DNA of 64,000 bases from Verrucomicrobiota bacterium (GCA_017301995.1 JAFLEH010000004.1:62001-126000), one strand, 5' to 3'; positions 9,867-19,298 are shown, counted from the first letter of the stretch. The notes: generated by a model not told the origin, from the sequence alone. Numbers and translations: made by a program.

Positions 9867-10469
9867 TCAAAATCGCTCGTCCCAGTGGTCCTGAAGTGCG
9901 TTTTGGAGCTGAAGATGGGCGTAATGAAGGCGGGAGCGGACGGTGCCTTCCGAGATTTTCAAGATCCGGGCGATTTCGGCGTGGGGGATGCCCTGAATGT
10001 CAAACATGGTCACCACCGTCCTGTGGGAGTCGGACAATTTGGCGAGCGCTTCGTTCAATTTTTTTTGTAATTCCGCGAGTGAGGACTGGCGTTCCGGGTC
10101 GGATTGGATCGAGGAATCGGCGATGCCCGGGTCCTGATCGCCAGTGGCATCGATCTCGTTGATCGACACCGAAGGGCGTCGTTTCCTGCGTTTGAGGAAG
10201 TTGAGGGTGAGATTGACCGCGATTTGGTGGATCCACGTCGAGAAAGTGGACGAACTGCGGAAGCTACGGATGGATCGGTAGCCTTTGGCGAAGGTTTCCT
10301 GCAGGAGGTCGTGGGTATCGTCCTTGTTTCCGGTCATTTGGTACACGAGGCCGAAAAGCCGGTCGCCATGTTTCAGGATCAAGGCGTCAAAGGCCCGCGT
10401 ATCGCCCGCTTGTGCGCGGGTGACGAGATCTTGGTCTGGGTCCGGGGGCCTCGGGGGGGGGGAGAACAT
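9867..10469 (-). CDS. ECF-type RNA polymerase sigma factor
   Basis: Extracytoplasmic-function sigma factor of 200 residues. Region 2 is seen in DLLQETFAKGYRSIRSF with the promoter-binding segment FSTWIHQIAVNLTLNFLKRR, and region 4 is the helix-turn-helix HAEIARILKISEGTVRSRLH. The start MFSPPPRPPDPDQDL was chosen because sequence upstream of it has no family character. Codons 3-6 contain a run of ten C (ten G at 10453-10462 on the plus strand), a slippery tract. It is followed by the probable anti-sigma gene, and the pair is likely co-transcribed. The regulon is unknown. Confidence 0.88.
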   Translation of the reverse strand: MFSPPPRPPDPDQDLVTRAQAGDTRAFDALILKHGDRLFGLVYQMTGNKDDTHDLLQETFAKGYRSIRSFRSSSTFSTWIHQIAVNLTLNFLKRRKRRPSVSINEIDATGDQDPGIADSSIQSDPERQSSLAELQKKLNEALAKLSDSHRTVVTMFDIQGIPHAEIARILKISEGTVRSRLHYAHLQLQNALQDHWDERF

Positions 10470-10897
10470 GCGGGCGCTGGGTGAACGGCCGGAGGAAACT
10501 ACGGGAGGCGGGAGAGGATGTAAAGCGCCGGATTTCAGTCTCCGGGGCGCCCCGGCGGATTTGACCGCTGAACTTGGAAGGAAAGATGGAACCGAGAATG
10601 GACGCCAATTGACGCGAATATCCAATGAGTTGGTAAGGTCGGATGGTCACCCCATCAGGTGAACGGCCCTGGCGTCATAACGCATTCATTTTCAATTCAT
10701 ATTCGTGTCCATTCGCGTTCATTCGCGGTTTCTGGGCTGAAATACGCGGTGTTTTCCGAGATTTCCAGCGACCTCGGCGGTTGGCTTCTCCGCAATTCGA
10801 TCGGCTCCCGTTTTCGGAATGGGCACTTCTTATTGTGAATCAACGGGTTACGGCTTTCCGGAAATCCGCCGTGGGGGCGCAGGAGTGGGGGGAGCGG
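10470..10897. repeat. Gene-free stretch with a degenerate inverted intergenic repeat
   Basis: No convincing gene. Around 10573-10631 lies a segment containing ggacgccaattgacgcgaat. Around 10682-10733 lies a roughly inverted relative (attcgtgtccattcgcgttc). A related copy is at 63449-63545. The region looks like a dispersed intergenic repeat rather than a promoter. The ECF sigma promoter should also lie near 10470-10550, but no clear motif was seen. Confidence 0.5.
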
Positions 10898-12751
10898 TCA
10901 AGGCTGGGCGCCGGAGGCGAGCTTGAGAGCGGTGGTGACGCGCTCGTGAAGCTCCTTGAACGTTTGGATGTCCCCCTGATGGCTGATGGATCTTCCCTCC
11001 GAATCGGTTCGCTTCCTCATCGCCCTGGCGAAAGTCCGGAGTCCGACCATTAGGTCGTTGGCTTGGTCGACGAGGCTGCGGTCGCGCATTTCCGCGTAGC
11101 GCAGGAGCGCCTCCGCCTGGGTCTTGCCGGTTTCTGAGATCCGTTGCATCTGGTCGAGGTCGAGCTTTTCCCATTCGTTGTTGACGGCGGCGAACGGAGC
11201 CGCTGGGGCGACGATGGCGAGCAGTTCGGTGGCGAGGATCTGGCTGGTGAGGCGGGTGGGGCGCTGGCCAGCTCCCTGAACGGCCAACAGGCGTGCCGAG
11301 GCGTGGCAAGGGGTCGCACGGGCGATTTCCTCCAGGCGGGTGCGGATGAAACGGTTGGCAACGTAGCCACTGACCGCCTGATTTCCCCGTTTGGTGCGGA
11401 TTTCCGCGAATTTTGAGGATGGATCCGCGAGCTTCGAGTCGGCTCCGCCCGAGACAAGTTCGAGGACCTGCTCGAGGTTGGACGCGACGACGACCTCGTT
11501 GTCGAGGAAAAAGCCGGGGTCTTCCATGACCAGGACGGCGGCCAGATACGGCTCGGAGTCGGCGGGGACCACGAGGCGGCCGTTGGGTTTGCCGGATAGC
11601 AGGCGAAGCCGCTGCCAGAAGTCCGGGGGTGCCTTGAATTTGCCGTCCTTGGTGATCTCGCCGATGATGGTGCCCTGGGGTGGGTTGCCGCTGCTCATCG
11701 AGTGCATGAGAACGGCCAACGGAGCCGAGAGGGATACCGGATCCTTGGCAACCCGATAAATCGCCTGCGAACCGGGGCGGATGGTCATCCGGACTCCTTC
11801 CGGCAGGCGTCCGCCGACCTCTTTGACCACCTCCTGCATCGTTTCCGCAAGGGATTGGAAGCGGTTGGATTCTTCGTTGCCGCCTTGATCGGCCGCCTTG
11901 GGGTTGTCCCAGTGGCAGGAAAAATAGTCCGGCTCGTCCCGTCTGCCACGATGGTTCTTTTCAGAAGAGTCGTCGTCATAGTCGCGCCTTTTCGGCTTCA
12001 TGACCGCTTCCATCGAAATGGGCACGAGCGTGAGCTTGCGGGGAAGGTTTGGTCCCGGACTGGCCCAGGCAACCGTCTGAATCGTGGCCTTGGCGAGTTT
12101 GATAGGCTCGTCCGCCGAATCGGGGTCGTCCTGCTTTGGCGGGTCCTTGGTTTCGCCTGGGTCGATCTTCGGCGGTTCTATCCTGACCACGAGATCCTGC
12201 TTCTTGAAGGAGTCCAGCGGTTTAACCCAATCCTTCCATGGCCCTCTTTCGCCATTGGCGGCGAGTTCCTGGGCTTTCGGATGCTTCGGATCGGCCGCAA
12301 CCATGATGTCGGATAGGCAGCCGGCCAGAAGGTGGGCGTCGCTGCCGGCGTTTTTCGCCTCCAGCCAACCGAGGGTTTGCCAGGTTCGGGCGCGGGCGGC
12401 GGCTACGGCTTCCGGATCACCGGCGGGAGTGCGTTCGCCACTGGCGTAGCGCTCGCCAAAGGCGGCGACTTTCGGGTCGTCCGGGGTGAGAACCTGGGCC
12501 ACGGCGAGCATTTGGGCGACGCTCCGGCGGTCGGTCGGCTGGGCCCCGCCTTGGTTTCTGGCGAGAACCAGCAGTTGCCGGCCGAGTTCGCCAATGCTGT
12601 CCGGATCCAGCGGCACGCGGTCGAGGCGGAAAGGCACGACCTCGGTGGCGGGAGCCGCATACGGCGCCTCGGGCACGGTCTGGGCCGCTCCTGATAGAAC
12701 CAGAAGCCCCGTCAATCCAATCACCGCCCAGCGTTTGCTCATGATGCGCAT
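10898..12751 (-). CDS. Large secreted protein of unknown function
   Basis: 617 residues with a clear signal peptide (MSKRWAVIGLTGLLVLSGAAQ), so exported. I do not recognise a family. The N-terminal third contains TPR-like helical text (AQVLTPDDPKVAAFGERYASGE). There is an acidic linker rich in Asp/Lys/Pro, a middle region with MTIRPGSQAIYRVAKDPVSL, and a helical C-terminus (EALLRYAEMRDRSLVDQAND). Two in-frame ATG codons are possible, 12751 and 12742; the longer is given. It is divergent from the thioesterase gene, with about 50 bp between them. Confidence 0.75.
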   Translation of the reverse strand: MRIMSKRWAVIGLTGLLVLSGAAQTVPEAPYAAPATEVVPFRLDRVPLDPDSIGELGRQLLVLARNQGGAQPTDRRSVAQMLAVAQVLTPDDPKVAAFGERYASGERTPAGDPEAVAAARARTWQTLGWLEAKNAGSDAHLLAGCLSDIMVAADPKHPKAQELAANGERGPWKDWVKPLDSFKKQDLVVRIEPPKIDPGETKDPPKQDDPDSADEPIKLAKATIQTVAWASPGPNLPRKLTLVPISMEAVMKPKRRDYDDDSSEKNHRGRRDEPDYFSCHWDNPKAADQGGNEESNRFQSLAETMQEVVKEVGGRLPEGVRMTIRPGSQAIYRVAKDPVSLSAPLAVLMHSMSSGNPPQGTIIGEITKDGKFKAPPDFWQRLRLLSGKPNGRLVVPADSEPYLAAVLVMEDPGFFLDNEVVVASNLEQVLELVSGGADSKLADPSSKFAEIRTKRGNQAVSGYVANRFIRTRLEEIARATPCHASARLLAVQGAGQRPTRLTSQILATELLAIVAPAAPFAAVNNEWEKLDLDQMQRISETGKTQAEALLRYAEMRDRSLVDQANDLMVGLRTFARAMRKRTDSEGRSISHQGDIQTFKELHERVTTALKLASGAQP

Positions 12752-12801
12752 GCTCGTTGAAATACGCCCGGTTTCAAGCCAAGATTGCAGAATTGTAAGC
12801 G

Positions 12802-13242
12802 ATGGTTCACAGTTTCCCCATGCCCGACGCGCCGCCAGCCCTGGAAACCCGTGAGGAAGTGATGTTTTTCGACACCGATTGCGGTGGCGTGGTTCACAAT
12901 CTGGCGTATCTGCGGATGATCGAGACCTGCAGGACCCGCCTGGCCGCGCTGATGGGGATGGACCTGCGGGGAATGATGGGCAGCGGTGAGTTTCCCGTGG
13001 TGGTGCGGACCGAGGCGGACTACCGCAGCCCGGCGAAACTGGGAGACTGGCTGGTGATCCGGGGCCGGCTGGCGGAAATCTCGCGGGCACGGTTCTGGTG
13101 CGCGTTTGACGTGGTTAGGGAGGGCGACGGCAAGTTGTTGCTAACGGCGCGGCAGGCGCTGGCGTTGGTGAAAATGCCCGAGGGCAAGCCGCTGCGCTTG
13201 CCTACCGATTGGGCGGAGCGCTGGGAATTCCCGGCGTCCTGA
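12802..13242 (+). CDS. Acyl-CoA thioesterase, YbgC/FadM (4HBT hotdog) family
   Basis: Hotdog-fold thioesterase of 146 residues that hydrolyses acyl-CoA or acyl-ACP esters. The motif MFFDTDCGGVVHNLAYLRM matches the 4HBT active-site signature (xDTDxxGxVxxxxYL) with the catalytic Asp. FPVVVRTEADYRSPAKLGD is the usual following strand. A second start at 12820 (MPDAPPA) is possible. Its 3' end overlaps the convergent symporter gene by 41 bp (13202-13242). The substrate cannot be told from sequence. Confidence 0.87.
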   Translation: MVHSFPMPDAPPALETREEVMFFDTDCGGVVHNLAYLRMIETCRTRLAALMGMDLRGMMGSGEFPVVVRTEADYRSPAKLGDWLVIRGRLAEISRARFWCAFDVVREGDGKLLLTARQALALVKMPEGKPLRLPTDWAERWEFPAS

Positions 13243-14764
13243 AACAAAGCGCCACCCCCGCCGTCACCAGCGTGCCGAGCGTGATCCGCCAGGGGAACGC
13301 GATGATGAACGGCTGGGCGATTCCCAGCGACGACTGGATTTCCCGAACGCTGAAAACCAGCACCGCGAGGAATCCGGCGGCCATCGCCAGCAGGTTTCCG
13401 AAGTCGTTGCCGCGTTGGCGGGTGAACATCGCCACCAGGAAAATCCCGAGGATTGAACCGAAGGTGTAGCCGAGAATGCCTAACACCAGCGGGATGATCC
13501 GGGTTCCGGGGTGCCAGGTCACATACCAAGCGGTGATCACGCCCACCGCGATAATCGCTACGGCAAAACCCACGGTACTCCAGCGCAGCACCCGCATTTT
13601 TTCTCCGTCTCCGGCGTCCTCCGCCATCCGCGGGAGGATGAAATCCCGTGCGAAGCTGGTGGACAGCGCGTTGAGCGCGGTGCTCAGCGAACCCATCGCG
13701 GTGGCGAGGATGCCCGCCGCCACCAACCCGCGCAGCCCGGCGGGCATCACATGGAGGATGAAATACGGAAACACCTCGCGCGAGTCGACTGCCGGCACGC
13801 CGGTGTTGGGGTTCTGTTGATAGTAGAGCGAAAGCAGCACGCCGATGAACACGAAGGCGCTGACGATCGGCACATCGACGATGCCGGATAGAATCGTGGC
13901 CACCGCGCTTTGGCGGCGGTTTTTCGCGGTGAGCATCCGCTGGACCGTGTCCTGGTCGATGCCGTGGGTCGCCATGGTGACAAACGTCGAGGCGATGAAC
14001 GCCGCCCACATGGTGTATTCGTTGGTTAGGATATAGACGGCATCGAGTGTGCCGTTGGGAGAGCCCCAATCGAAGAACACCGGCGACTGGACGTGTTCCG
14101 CCACCGAACTCCACCCGCCCTGGATTTTTCCTACCAAAAAGACGATCGCAAAACCCACAGCCGCCACCAACACGCCCACCTGGATGAAATCCGTCCAGAT
14201 CACCGCGCGGATGCCGCCGATGGACGTATAAAGCGCGGTTAGCAGGCTTACCATCACCAGCGCCGCGGTGAACAGCCAGAATTTCTCCAACGGCAGCACC
14301 GGGCGTCCGGCGAACAGTTCGAATGCCAGCACCACGATGATGGCGGACACGTAGAGCCGGGTGCCCATCGCCAGCACGCGGGTGATCATGAAGGTGATCG
14401 ACGCGCCCTTGCGGGTGAGCGGTCCGAAGCGGGTTTGGAGAAACTCGTAGATCGAAATCACCCCGTGTTTGTAGTAAACCGGGATGAACACCGCGCTCAC
14501 AAACACGCGGGCCAGGATGGTGCCGATGGCGAGCTGCACATAGGTCCAGTTGCGTTTCTCAAACCCTTCTCCCGGCGCGCCGAGAAAGGTGGCCGCGCTG
14601 ATTTCCGCCGCAATGATCGACGCCACCACCGCCCACCACGGGATCTGCCGGTCTCCCAGTGTGAACCCCTCCACGCTGCCGCTCTTGGAACGCTGCGAGA
14701 GTCCGATCCCGAGGATGATCCCGAAATAGGCGAGAATGACGAGGAGATCCAACAGGTAACCCAT
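13202..14764 (-). CDS. Sodium:solute symporter family protein
   Basis: 520-residue inner-membrane transporter of the SSS (SLC5-like) family, coupling Na+ import to uptake of a solute. It begins MGYLLDLLVILAYFGIILGIG and has about 13 hydrophobic helices. The family signature segment GDRQIPWWAVVASIIAAEIS includes the region near the first Na+ site. The last residues (PGIPSAPPNR) are encoded in DNA that also encodes the C-terminus of the opposing thioesterase. The substrate (sugar, sialic acid or other) is not determinable here. It is followed upstream by the photolyase gene on the same strand, about 60 bp away. Confidence 0.9.
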   Translation of the reverse strand: MGYLLDLLVILAYFGIILGIGLSQRSKSGSVEGFTLGDRQIPWWAVVASIIAAEISAATFLGAPGEGFEKRNWTYVQLAIGTILARVFVSAVFIPVYYKHGVISIYEFLQTRFGPLTRKGASITFMITRVLAMGTRLYVSAIIVVLAFELFAGRPVLPLEKFWLFTAALVMVSLLTALYTSIGGIRAVIWTDFIQVGVLVAAVGFAIVFLVGKIQGGWSSVAEHVQSPVFFDWGSPNGTLDAVYILTNEYTMWAAFIASTFVTMATHGIDQDTVQRMLTAKNRRQSAVATILSGIVDVPIVSAFVFIGVLLSLYYQQNPNTGVPAVDSREVFPYFILHVMPAGLRGLVAAGILATAMGSLSTALNALSTSFARDFILPRMAEDAGDGEKMRVLRWSTVGFAVAIIAVGVITAWYVTWHPGTRIIPLVLGILGYTFGSILGIFLVAMFTRQRGNDFGNLLAMAAGFLAVLVFSVREIQSSLGIAQPFIIAFPWRITLGTLVTAGVALCFRTPGIPSAPPNR

Positions 14765-14825
14765 GCGCGCGAAGCATGGCGCGGATCCTCCGCTTGGCGA
14801 GAAAAAACACGGCGGCGTGGAAATG

Positions 14826-16244
14826 TTAGAGTCCCGCCTGCTGATGGCGTTTGAACATCGCGAGGGTGCGGTTGCGCTCGGTGTGGTGGTCCACGATGGG
14901 GAGCGGGTAGTCCGGGGCCAGAGGGAGGAGGGGTTCCGGCGGCTTGGATAGAAGGGCGGGGGAGGTCTTGGCGAGTTCGGGCACCCAGCGTTTGATGTAG
15001 GCGCCGTCGGGATCGTAGCGGGCGGTTTGGGACCAGGGGTTCTGGATCCGGAAATACGGAGCGGCGTCCGCTCCGGTGCCGGCCGACCACTGCCAGCCTC
15101 CGTTGTTGGAGGCGATCTCGCCGTCCGCGAGGTGGCGCATAAACCAGGATTCCCCGATCCGCCAGTCGTAGCGCAGATCTTTGGTTAGAAACATCGCGGC
15201 GATCATCCGCACCCGGTTGTGCATGTGGCCGGTGGCCAGCAGCTCGCGCATCCCGGCGTCCACGATGGGAAAACCGGTGCGGCCGGTTTGCCAGGCATCG
15301 AGTTTCCAATCCGGTTCCTCCCACGGCAGACCGCGCCATTGCGGGGCGAACTCCAGTTCCAACACCTCCGGAAAATGGTGGAGGATGGCCATGTAAAACT
15401 CCCGCCATGCCAGTTCACGGATGAATCCGGACAGGCTTTCGCGCGCGGCCGTTGGGGCGGATTCCATCGCGGTTGCCACTTTGTGATGGATCGTGCGTGC
15501 CGAGAGCAGGCCGAACCGCAGATCCTGGCTGAGCCGCGAAGTGCCGTCGGCGGCGGGGAGGTCGCGCGTTTGCTGATAGGTCGAGAGGCGTTCGCGGAGG
15601 GCCGATTGCAGGCGTTTCCGGGCCGCCGCCTCGCCGCCCGGCAGGGGTTGCGCGCCGTTGTCGGTTAGGGACCAGGTCGCGAGGGTGGGCGGCGGGTCGC
15701 TATGGATTGTCATGGGCGAGCGGATTGCCCGCGGAGTGGCCACCGGGGCGGGTTTCGGCTGCGCCGACCAGTTTCTCCAATAGGGAGTGAACACCCGATA
15801 GGGTTTGCCGTCGCCCGTCAGGACCGATTCCGGTTCGTGCAGGGTGACGTCCCAGACCGCATGGACGGCCACTCCCAGGCTGCGGCACATCGTTTCCACC
15901 GCACGTTCGGTTTCTTTGCCGAAGGGATCGGGGTCGCGTTGGAAATACAGGATGGTGGCCCCGGTTTCGCGGATCAGGCGTTCGAGCGCTTTCGGCGCCG
16001 GGCCTTTTCGGAAAACCATGCGGCCGCCGAGGGATTCGATATTGGAGGCGAGCGAGGCGAGGGATTCGCATAGGAATCGCTGGCGGGCAGGGCCGGTCCA
16101 ATTGTGGGCGCCGTGCCAGACGGATGTCACGTAAACCGGGCAAACCTGGTCGCACTGGTCCGCGGCGGCGCGCAGCAGCAGGTTGTCGGCAATGCGCAGA
16201 TCCCGGCGGTACCAGTAGATTCCGGTCTTGTGGTGGGCGGACAT
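14826..16244 (-). CDS. phrB: Deoxyribodipyrimidine photolyase
   Basis: Light-driven repair enzyme for cyclobutane pyrimidine dimers, 472 residues, the same length as E. coli PhrB. The N-terminal antenna-binding domain begins IYWYRRDLRIADN. The C-terminal FAD domain shows WREFYMAILHHFPEVLE, GHMHNRVRMIAAMFLTKDL and NNGGWQWSAGTGADAAPYF, the conserved Trp/Asn-rich FAD and DNA-binding segments. The ATG at 16244 (MSAHHKTG) fits the family start better than an in-frame start 105 bp upstream. Class I CPD photolyase is most likely; a cryptochrome of similar sequence cannot be excluded. Confidence 0.92.
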   Translation of the reverse strand: MSAHHKTGIYWYRRDLRIADNLLLRAAADQCDQVCPVYVTSVWHGAHNWTGPARQRFLCESLASLASNIESLGGRMVFRKGPAPKALERLIRETGATILYFQRDPDPFGKETERAVETMCRSLGVAVHAVWDVTLHEPESVLTGDGKPYRVFTPYWRNWSAQPKPAPVATPRAIRSPMTIHSDPPPTLATWSLTDNGAQPLPGGEAAARKRLQSALRERLSTYQQTRDLPAADGTSRLSQDLRFGLLSARTIHHKVATAMESAPTAARESLSGFIRELAWREFYMAILHHFPEVLELEFAPQWRGLPWEEPDWKLDAWQTGRTGFPIVDAGMRELLATGHMHNRVRMIAAMFLTKDLRYDWRIGESWFMRHLADGEIASNNGGWQWSAGTGADAAPYFRIQNPWSQTARYDPDGAYIKRWVPELAKTSPALLSKPPEPLLPLAPDYPLPIVDHHTERNRTLAMFKRHQQAGL

Positions 16245-16394
16245 GAGGGGAAAGGGTGGCGAGTTTCGTACCGATTCCGGGATTTGCAACGGGAAATGGG
16301 CACTGGCGGGCGGAATCGGGTGGGGAGAATCAGGGACCCGGTCCGCCATTCCGGGAGGGAGGTGAAAAAAACCGCAAATTTCCTCACTGGCGGG

Positions 16395-16423
16395 TTGACA
16401 AGGGGGGCTGAGACAGCTAGGAC
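16395..16423 (+). promoter_or_regulatory. Likely sigma-70 promoter for rpmH operon
   Basis: TTGACA at 16395-16400, a 17-nt spacer, then TAGGAC at 16418-16423, about 58 bp before the rpmH ATG. The perfect -35 and the position at the head of rpmH-rnpA-yidD-yidC support it. The -10 is weak by E. coli standards but resembles TAGACT seen at 29915-29920. Confidence 0.55.
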
Positions 16424-16480
16424 TCCCGCCCGCCCGCAGGTCCGGCGGTCCATTTCAATTCCACCAATAGGCACACAGCC

Positions 16481-16663
16481 ATGAGCAAACGCACCTTCCA
16501 GCCCTCCAAGCGCACCCGCAAGAACCAGTTCGGGTTCCGCGCCCGCATGGCCTCCAAAGCCGGCCGCGACATTCTCCGCCGCCGCCGCCAGAAAGGCCGC
16601 AAGCGCCTCGTTCCCAAGGGAGTCGAGATCAAATACGCGCGCCACACGCAGCAGCACTCCTGA
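16481..16663 (+). CDS. rpmH: 50S ribosomal protein L34
   Basis: Basic 60-residue protein beginning [20 protein letters not shown] and continuing [16 protein letters not shown], the hallmark of L34. Most L34 proteins end near residue 44-46. This one carries a tail of about 15 residues ([17 protein letters not shown]). It is the first gene of the conserved rpmH-rnpA-yidD-yidC cluster, with rnpA starting 45 bp later. The leader has no Shine-Dalgarno. Confidence 0.96.
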   Translation: MSKRTFQPSKRTRKNQFGFRARMASKAGRDILRRRRQKGRKRLVPKGVEIKYARHTQQHS

Positions 16664-16707
16664 GCGACCGCTCACGCGCCGCCACCGGATGCCCACGCAT
16701 CCCCGCC

Positions 16708-17073
16708 ATGCGCCTGCCGCGGAAATCCAGCATCAGGAACCGGGCCGATTTCGCCCGGGTCAAGACCACCGGCCAAGCGAAAGCTGGCCGGTTTGTCGTC
16801 TTGAGCACCTTGGCGGACCCTGCGCTCGAGTCGCTGCAAACCGGATTCATCACCACCAAACGCTGCGGCAAGGCCAACCAGCGCGTCCTGCTGCGACGCC
16901 GGTTCCGGTTTCTGGTGCAGACCCACGGTGCCGAATTCGCCGACCCGCGCCGCTATTTGGTCACCATCGCCCGTCCTGGCGCGTCGGCCGCGACCTTCGA
17001 CGAGCTGAAGGCCGATTGGCTCCGCCAAGCCCGGAGATTGGGGCTGTTCAACCGACCCGAAGCGAAACCGTGA
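16708..17073 (+). CDS. rnpA: Ribonuclease P protein component
   Basis: Small basic protein subunit of RNase P, which helps the RNA subunit remove 5' leaders from pre-tRNAs. It has 121 residues. It begins [18 protein letters not shown], close to the family N-terminus, and has [20 protein letters not shown] where the conserved RNR motif (KAVxRNRxKR) normally sits. The RNR motif itself is degenerate (NQRVLLRRR). Identity is secured by the position between rpmH and yidD. It overlaps yidD by 4 nt (GTGA). Confidence 0.9.
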   Translation: MRLPRKSSIRNRADFARVKTTGQAKAGRFVVLSTLADPALESLQTGFITTKRCGKANQRVLLRRRFRFLVQTHGAEFADPRRYLVTIARPGASAATFDELKADWLRQARRLGLFNRPEAKP

Positions 17074-17375
17074 TCGCGAAATCCCTCACCGCCGTCATCC
17101 GGGTGCTGATCCGCTTTTACCAGAAAGTGCTCAATCCGATGCTGAAATTCGCGGCGGGTCCGGCGGCTGGGTGCCGGTTCACACCGACCTGTTCGAACTA
17201 TTTTCTCCAAGCCGTGGAGGCTCATGGCCCCTTCCGCGGGTCGTGGCTGGGCATTTGCCGGATTTTTCGCTGTCATCCGTGGGGCGGATGGGGTTATGAC
17301 CCCGTCCCGCCGCCCCGGAAGGGCAAGAAAACCGGCGATTCCTCGCCGCCGCACCATCATTGTTCCCGTCACTAA
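17070..17375 (+). CDS. yidD: Membrane protein insertion efficiency factor YidD
   Basis: About 101 residues. YidD assists YidC/Sec-dependent membrane protein insertion and is attached to the inner membrane by an amphipathic helix. Motifs: [29 protein letters not shown] (the conserved Cys region) and [11 protein letters not shown]. The GTG start at 17070 overlaps the rnpA stop (GTGA), which suggests translational coupling. yidC begins 20 bp after its end. Confidence 0.93.
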   Translation: MIAKSLTAVIRVLIRFYQKVLNPMLKFAAGPAAGCRFTPTCSNYFLQAVEAHGPFRGSWLGICRIFRCHPWGGWGYDPVPPPRKGKKTGDSSPPHHHCSRH

Positions 17376-17395
17376 CCACCGTATTTTCCCACACC

Positions 17396-19279
17396 ATGTA
17401 TGATCGTAAAACTTGGATAGTCCTGGCCCTCTGCGGCACGCTGCTGGCGATAGGCATGATGGAGCAGAGCAAAAAGTCCGCCGCCCAGCGCGAGGCCGAC
17501 CGCCAGAAGCAGGAGCAGGCAGCGAGGCTCAAGGAGCAGCAGGACAAGGAAAAGGCCAAGAATCCCCCCGTGGAGACACCTGCCCAACCGCCAGCCTTGG
17601 CCGTTGAGCCCGTGCCGCCGTCCACCGAGGAGGAAGTCGTCACGCTCGAAAGCGACAAGGTTACCTTTACCTTCACCAACATCGGCGGCGGGATCAAATT
17701 CGCCGATTTCAAAACCGAAAAGCGGATCGACGACCCCAGCCAACCGGTGCGGATCAACGAACGCTCCGGCGGACCGATCGGCGGCATCGCCGCACCGGAT
17801 TACGGCTTGAAAAACGTGGCCTACAGCTACGACGAGGCCGCTTCCGTGCCGGGGAAAAAGGTGGTCTATTCCGGCAAACTCGAAAACGGGCTGGTGGTTC
17901 GCAAGGCGTTCTCGCTGGTGGAAACCGGAGAACCGGGATCGCCCTATCTGTTGGATCTGGCGCTCACCCTGGAGAATGGTTCCGCGGCACCGTTCGGTAT
18001 CAAGGACTGGAGCGTCTATGCCGGCGACGCCGTGCCGCTCCACAAAGGGGAGTTTGCCAATCACACCGGCGTTTTCTGGTATGAGGACAACACCATGATC
18101 TTCAGGGATCCTTCCAAGTTCAAGGGCGGATTCATCTGGGGGGCGGCCAAGTCGGTGCTCGAGAGCCCGGCGGGCGAGAAAGTGATCTATGCCGGGGTCA
18201 CCAACCAGTTTTTCGCCACGGCCCTGCGCCCTAACGAGCCGATGGATTCCACGGTTTGGGCCAAGCCCTCGCATCTGGAGGGCAAGTCGATCCGCGCCGG
18301 CATCCGGTTTCCCGACGTAACCCTCAATCCCGCGGAAAAGAAGGAGTTCGGCTATCGGATTTTCATCGGCCCCAAGCACAACCCTATGCTCCGCAAAATG
18401 GGCCACGGCTGGGGCGAACTCATGCAATACGGCGGCCCGGTCGCCGACTGGATGCTGATTGGCCCTGTGGCGCGCTTCCTCAACTGGGTGCTCAACGGAA
18501 TGCACGGACTGATGGACGGTGTGGCCAAGAAATGGGCCTGGGGGCTGGCGATCATCCTGCTGACCATCGTGGTCCGCACCGTCATCTGGCCGCTGCACGC
18601 CAAGTCCACCCGCACCATGAAGCGGATGAGCAAGCTCCAGCCGGAAATCGCCAAGCTCAAGGAGAAATACCCGGACGATCCCAACAAACTCAACACCGAG
18701 ATGATGGGGCTCTATCGGAAATACGGAATCAACCCGCTCGGCGGCTGTCTGCCGATGTTCGTGCAGATTCCGATCTTCTTCGGGTTCTACACCATGCTGC
18801 AATACGCGGTGGAACTCCGCCACCAGGGGTTCCTGTGGGTGGATGATCTCTCGATGCCGGATACGCTGACCCATGCCTTTGGCATTCCCATCAACATCCT
18901 CCCGGTCGTGATGGCAATCACCAGTTTCCTCCAGATCAGGATGACACCGAAGACGGGTGATCCCACCCAGCAGAAGATCATCATGTTCATGCCGTTCATT
19001 TTCTTCTTCTTCTGCTATAACTTCGCTTCCGCGCTGGCGCTTTACTGGACCACCCAGAACCTGTTCTCGATCGGCCAGACCTGGCTGATGAACCGGGTGC
19101 CCGAACCCGAACTCGTGGCCCGCAAAGGCGGCGGCAAACAAAGCTGGATGCAGCGGAAAATGCAGCAGATGCAGGAACTCCAGAGACAACAGCAGCAAGC
19201 CCAGCGCCAACGCCAGGCCGACGGCAAACCCACTCCCCCGGACAACACCAAACGCCGCCCGCCCCGCACCGGCGGCTGA
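17396..19279 (+). CDS. yidC: Membrane protein insertase YidC
   Basis: YidC/Oxa1/Alb3 insertase, 627 residues, which places proteins in the inner membrane alone or with SecYEG. An N-terminal helix (TWIVLALCGTLLAIG) is followed by a charged linker, the large periplasmic P1 domain (about 75-340), and the conserved five-helix insertase core from about residue 370 (WGLAIILLTIVVRTVIWPLH, with the conserved Arg in the first core helix, and GGCLPMFVQIPIFFGFYTML). The tail after the last helix is long, basic and Gln-rich (MQELQRQQQQAQRQRQ), of the kind that contacts ribosomes in other bacteria. The ATG at 17396 (MYDRKTW) is the family start. Confidence 0.97.
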   Translation: MYDRKTWIVLALCGTLLAIGMMEQSKKSAAQREADRQKQEQAARLKEQQDKEKAKNPPVETPAQPPALAVEPVPPSTEEEVVTLESDKVTFTFTNIGGGIKFADFKTEKRIDDPSQPVRINERSGGPIGGIAAPDYGLKNVAYSYDEAASVPGKKVVYSGKLENGLVVRKAFSLVETGEPGSPYLLDLALTLENGSAAPFGIKDWSVYAGDAVPLHKGEFANHTGVFWYEDNTMIFRDPSKFKGGFIWGAAKSVLESPAGEKVIYAGVTNQFFATALRPNEPMDSTVWAKPSHLEGKSIRAGIRFPDVTLNPAEKKEFGYRIFIGPKHNPMLRKMGHGWGELMQYGGPVADWMLIGPVARFLNWVLNGMHGLMDGVAKKWAWGLAIILLTIVVRTVIWPLHAKSTRTMKRMSKLQPEIAKLKEKYPDDPNKLNTEMMGLYRKYGINPLGGCLPMFVQIPIFFGFYTMLQYAVELRHQGFLWVDDLSMPDTLTHAFGIPINILPVVMAITSFLQIRMTPKTGDPTQQKIIMFMPFIFFFFCYNFASALALYWTTQNLFSIGQTWLMNRVPEPELVARKGGGKQSWMQRKMQQMQELQRQQQQAQRQRQADGKPTPPDNTKRRPPRTGG

Positions 19280-19298
19280 GTGGGTTGGGTAGATGAAA

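Noticed and set aside
16245..16480. Possible replication origin upstream of rpmH
   Set aside because: rpmH-rnpA-yidD-yidC is often near oriC, but no dnaA or dnaN gene and no cluster of TTATCCACA-like boxes was seen.
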